A stretch of DNA of 64,000 bases from Geotalea sp. SG265 (GTDB lineage Bacteria > Desulfobacterota > Desulfuromonadia > Geobacterales > Geobacteraceae), in NCBI RefSeq assembly GCF_022808985.1, contig NZ_JAKZFT010000006.1, positions 62,001 to 126,000 on the forward strand, given 5' to 3'. A model generated the notes under the pieces. It made no database searches, was not told the DNA's origin, and was given only the letters and a program-made list of their open reading frames with translations. The position numbers were made by a program, and so were the translations under genes. Below, piece after piece: positions 61,134-64,000 of this stretch (positions within the stretch are counted from its first letter, which is position 1; the number at the start of each line of letters is the position of its first letter).

Positions 61134-61475
61134 TCAGGCGCAGCAGTTCTTTGTGCCAAAGCTTCTCAAGCGCTCCAGATCGGCTCGTGCGTCAGGGCTG
61201 TCATGGAGGAAGTGCCTGAGGATCGGCAGCAGCGTCTGCTGGAGCGGATCGAGTTGCTTCACGATCGAGTAATATACCCACAGCCCTACCCGGCGGTCCT
61301 GCAACCAGCCGATGTTCTTGAGGTGGGAGAGATGCCGGGAAGCCGTTGACTGGGGCAATTGCAGCACGGCCATAATATCGCAGACGCAGAGCTCCTGTTC
61401 ATGGAGCAGGAGGGCGAGGATGCGCAGACGGGTTTCTTCGTCAAGGGATTGAAATATCTTGGCTATGTCCTTCAT
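61134..61475 (-). CDS. arsR: ArsR-family repressor
   Basis: A 113-residue winged-helix repressor. The recognition region is QSTASRHLSHLKNIGWLQDRRVG, the metal site is ELCVCDI (Cys-x-Cys in helix 3, the classic As(III) site) and a vicinal Cys pair ends the protein (KNCCA). It probably represses the arsR-acr3-hgcAB unit until arsenite, or possibly mercury, is bound. Confidence 0.94.
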   Translation of the reverse strand: MKDIAKIFQSLDEETRLRILALLLHEQELCVCDIMAVLQLPQSTASRHLSHLKNIGWLQDRRVGLWVYYSIVKQLDPLQQTLLPILRHFLHDSPDARADLERLRSFGTKNCCA

Positions 61476-61484
61476 GGCCTTTCT

Positions 61485-61506
61485 TATATCCTAGAAAGCG
61501 GATATA
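61485..61506. promoter_or_regulatory. Inverted repeat upstream of arsR, likely ArsR operator
   Basis: TATATCC (61485-61491) and GGATATA (61500-61506) separated by eight bases lie immediately before the arsR ATG at 61475. Confidence 0.7.
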
Positions 61507-61566
61507 GTCAAGTCAGAATCTTCAGATAGCTGTGAATTGAATCCATGCCGTCCATGCCGCCGCATC

Positions 61567-62928
61567 TTACTCCTCTTCCGGCGGCACGATCAGTTCTGCT
61601 GCCGTCTGCATGCCCGTTGCCACCTCGGGGATGATCCCGAGACGCCGGTATATGGGGCGTACCAGGTTCCTTATGGCCGGCAGCTGGCGGGCGAAATACA
61701 GCCCCCCCGCAAAGCAGGCCGCTCCCCCAAACAACAAAGTGTCCTCCACCCCCAGCCGTTCGGCGACCACACCGACCAAAAGGCTTCCGAAGGGGGTCAT
61801 CCCCATAAACGACATGGTGAAAAAGCTCATGACGCGCCCGCGCTTGTCGTCATCGACGATGGTCTGAAGGATGGTGTTGCTGGAGGCAATGACAACCATG
61901 GCGCCGAATCCGCTCAGACAAAGAAAAAGGAGGGAAATCACCATAACGTGGGAAAAGGCAAAGGCCGCGATGCCGGCGCCGAAGATGCAGGCGGCGGTAG
62001 CGATGATGCGGCCAAGACCGAGGACGCTCCTGCGGGAAGCAAGAAAGAGGGTGCCGGCCAGGGACCCCACCCCTGCGGCGCCCATAAGAAATCCATAGGT
62101 ATGGGCGCCACCGTGGAGGATATCCTTGGCAAAGACCGGCAACAGCACCGCATAGGGCATGCCCATGAGACTGATAAGGCTGATGAGCAGGAGGATCGAG
62201 CGGATCGGCCCGAAACCAAAGGCATATAGGAATCCCTCTTTCAACTCAAGTATCACGTGTTGCCGCTGTGCCCGGATCTCCATGGGCTGTATCCGCATTG
62301 CCCCGATGGCGAATATCACCGCAAGATAACTGGCGCCGTTCAGCAGGAAGCAGAACCCTTCGCCGACGGCGGCGATGAGGAGACCTGCAATGGATGGACC
62401 TATTAGCCGGGCGCCGTTGACCATGGAGGAATTAAGGGCGATGGCATTCGGCAGATCGTTCTTATTCTCCACCATCTCAACCACGAAGGACTGCCTGACC
62501 GGAATATCGAAGGCGTTGACGATGCCGAGAATTACGCTTAAGAAGATTATCTGCCAGACCTGGATAACGCTGGTAAAAACAAGCAGTGCCAGAGCAATGG
62601 CCTGGAGCATGGCAAAGCTCTGGGTCCAGAGGATCAGCCGCCGCCGGTTCAGGCGATCCGCCAGGACGCCGGCCAGAGGGGCCAGGAGAAAGGTGGGAAT
62701 CTGGCCGGCAAAACCGACGGTTCCCAATAAAACCATGGAACCGGTCAGCCGGTAGACCAGCCAGCTCATGGCCACCTGCTGCATCCAGGTACCGACCAGT
62801 GATATGCTCTGGCCGGCAAAGAAAAGGCGGTAATTTCTCGAAGAGAGAGCGCGCAGCAGAAATTGCAGCCGCGCCGCCTTTCCCGAAGAATTGGCCTCGC
62901 GTCCCGTGGCATGCCCCTTACTGGACAT
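61567..62928 (-). CDS. Major facilitator transporter, EntS/MFS_3 type
   Basis: A 453-residue protein with twelve helices. It starts with a charged cytoplasmic segment, then FFAGQSISLVGTWMQQVAMSWLVYRLTGS, the conserved start of the MFS_3 (enterobactin exporter-like) group, with the motif A-like ADRLNRRRLI (~105) and RGRVMSFFTMSF (~365). Substrate unknown; relatives export siderophores or lipids. GAAGGG precedes ATG 62928. Confidence 0.92.
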   Translation of the reverse strand: MSSKGHATGREANSSGKAARLQFLLRALSSRNYRLFFAGQSISLVGTWMQQVAMSWLVYRLTGSMVLLGTVGFAGQIPTFLLAPLAGVLADRLNRRRLILWTQSFAMLQAIALALLVFTSVIQVWQIIFLSVILGIVNAFDIPVRQSFVVEMVENKNDLPNAIALNSSMVNGARLIGPSIAGLLIAAVGEGFCFLLNGASYLAVIFAIGAMRIQPMEIRAQRQHVILELKEGFLYAFGFGPIRSILLLISLISLMGMPYAVLLPVFAKDILHGGAHTYGFLMGAAGVGSLAGTLFLASRRSVLGLGRIIATAACIFGAGIAAFAFSHVMVISLLFLCLSGFGAMVVIASSNTILQTIVDDDKRGRVMSFFTMSFMGMTPFGSLLVGVVAERLGVEDTLLFGGAACFAGGLYFARQLPAIRNLVRPIYRRLGIIPEVATGMQTAAELIVPPEEE

Positions 62929-62972
62929 GAAGGTCCCTTCGGTTCGGGTGCCTGAAGCTGTCCATCACCCTA

Positions 62973-63521
62973 TCAATCATGATTCTCCGCCAGTTGATAT
63001 ACCACGGCCAGCGTACGGTGGCGGTAATAGTGGCAAATGTGACTGAAACCGTAGGGAATGACCAGCTTGTCCAGCTCCTCGTGGGAATAGGTCTTTACGC
63101 AGCTGCTGCACTTCATGTAATGGGTACAGTTGCTGCCGCAAGGGACCAGATTCTGGCGGCAGCGCACCTCCACCAGCAGGTATCCGCCCCGGTGCAGGTT
63201 CCTGACTGTGTTTTTCAGGTAATGCTGTTTCTCCCGGCCGTCGGGAATGATGTTGAACACATAGTTTGAAATAACCAGGTCCACATTGAGCCGGGTCCGT
63301 TCCAATTGAGTAGCCTCGATCAGTCCGGCGAGCCGCCCCACGGCCGGCTCCCCCTTTATCCGTTCGATCTGCTCCGGGAGATCAGCGGCGAATACGTCGA
63401 ATCCTTCCCCAGAAAGGAAGAGTGCATTCCGCAACTTGCCCGCCCCATAATCCAGGACGGTACTGGCATTTCGCTGCCGGAAAAATTTGTAGTAACGCAA
63501 AATGCTTGTTGCTGCCTGCAT
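62973..63521 (-). CDS. Class I SAM-dependent methyltransferase
   Basis: A 182-residue protein with the SAM-binding motif I VLDYGAGKLRNALFL (~20-35), an acidic motif II region FAADLPEQI and motif IV-like DLVISNYVFNIIPD. Several Cys and His residues in the C-terminal half (CGSNCTHYMKCSSC) suggest a bound metal. Start ATG 63521 has GGGAGG five bases upstream; upstream in-frame starts would place that site in the coding region. The substrate is unknown. Confidence 0.85.
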   Translation of the reverse strand: MQAATSILRYYKFFRQRNASTVLDYGAGKLRNALFLSGEGFDVFAADLPEQIERIKGEPAVGRLAGLIEATQLERTRLNVDLVISNYVFNIIPDGREKQHYLKNTVRNLHRGGYLLVEVRCRQNLVPCGSNCTHYMKCSSCVKTYSHEELDKLVIPYGFSHICHYYRHRTLAVVYQLAENHD

Positions 63522-63624
63522 AACGACCTCCCCCATTGTGCCCCGTAGGCGTGCATTTAATATAAGCATTATACAAGCAAATTAATCAAGAAAAAAACTT
63601 ATTACACTATGAATTTGATAGACA

Positions 63625-63996
63625 TTACCACTTGCCGATCAATCGCAGTTGGCGGCCGGATGCCGAAAGCCAGAGCTGACCGTTGATCAGTTCGGCAGCA
63701 ACGGCTCCGGTAACGGCACCGACCCCGTCGGCAAGCAGGTCACCCCAGCCGAACCGGTTTCCCGGCTGGTAGGCGTCTATTATCTCGACAGCAATTCCCG
63801 GAATCAGCGCTATTGATGAGGCGATAACGATTCTTTCAGCCGGCCCGGGTCTTTCCGCAAGTTTGTAGAGCCCGGTTCCTGCTGCCAGTCCATATGCCGT
63901 ACTGGACAAAAAATGAGCCATCTTGTCCGAAGTTATTGCCGTCGCCATATTTAGTGGCGCTAACACCAACGCCACAACAAGAATGAGTTGTTTCAT
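63625..63996 (-). CDS. YfiM/VanZ-like small exported membrane protein
   Basis: A 123-residue protein with an N-terminal signal peptide (1-20), the segment SDKMAHFLSSTAYGLAAGTGLY (shown by its core DKMAHFLSS) and EIIDAYQPGNRFGWGDLLADGVG, which match the YfiM/DUF2279 group. Function unknown. Its start lies four bases from the window edge. Confidence 0.78.
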   Translation of the reverse strand: MKQLILVVALVLAPLNMATAITSDKMAHFLSSTAYGLAAGTGLYKLAERPGPAERIVIASSIALIPGIAVEIIDAYQPGNRFGWGDLLADGVGAVTGAVAAELINGQLWLSASGRQLRLIGKW

Positions 63997-64000
63997 GGCA

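Overview
The window looks like chromosome of a Geobacter-type bacterium (Desulfuromonadota, Geobacterales). The signs are several sigma-54 activators and sigma-54 promoters, multi-PAS sensor kinases, an ETF with a membrane Fe-S oxidoreductase, a small triheme cytochrome c, a tRNA-Sec and the mercury-methylation pair hgcAB. Species was not assigned. No prophage, insertion sequence or CRISPR array was seen.

Layout. 1-5.5 kb: sensory operon (PAS kinase, FIST protein, start of a GAF sensor) and an NtrX-like regulator. 5.6-8.5 kb: aminotransferase, inositol monophosphatase and a cytoplasmic histidine kinase with its own sigma-54 promoter. 8.9-11.8 kb: nitrogen operon (outer-membrane protein, PII, Amt) behind a sigma-54 promoter and an RNA leader with two A1/G4 hexaloop hairpins competing with a terminator, the signature of an ANTAR antitermination target; an ANTAR response regulator lies at 53.7 kb. 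12-16.7 kb: KimA-like permease, triheme cytochrome, divergent acetate kinase, amidotransferase. 16.8-21 kb: ETF and its quinone oxidoreductase. 22-26.8 kb: sensor kinase, sigma-54 regulator and DctA, with three operator copies and a sigma-54 promoter before dctA. 27-34.8 kb: housekeeping genes including metF-metV-folD and a yggT-divIVA operon.

35-47.7 kb is the accessory surface region: a small sigma-54-driven exported protein, a lipoprotein with a possible cohesin domain next to a 1516-residue exported protein ending in a dockerin, and a locus resembling Fap functional amyloid (outer-membrane pore, C39 peptidase, three small exported proteins, perfect sigma-54 promoter) with a PilZ-type sigma-54 activator beside it. 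48-53.5 kb: five-gene YbhGFSR-like ABC exporter. 53.7-57.8 kb: ANTAR regulator, a yybP-ykoY manganese riboswitch before htpX and terC, and a CNNM-type protein.

58-61.5 kb is the most striking stretch: arsR-acr3-hgcA-hgcB-ahpD-like on one strand, facing tRNA-Sec. The hgcA frame opens at 59929, one base after the acr3 stop, and holds one in-frame TGA right after a Cys codon, followed by a perfect hairpin at bacterial SECIS distance. I read it as a selenocysteine-containing HgcA.

Two repeat families lie between genes: five copies of a ~170-bp element whose ends form a covarying helix, and heptanucleotide tandem arrays, several of which start exactly at stop codons.
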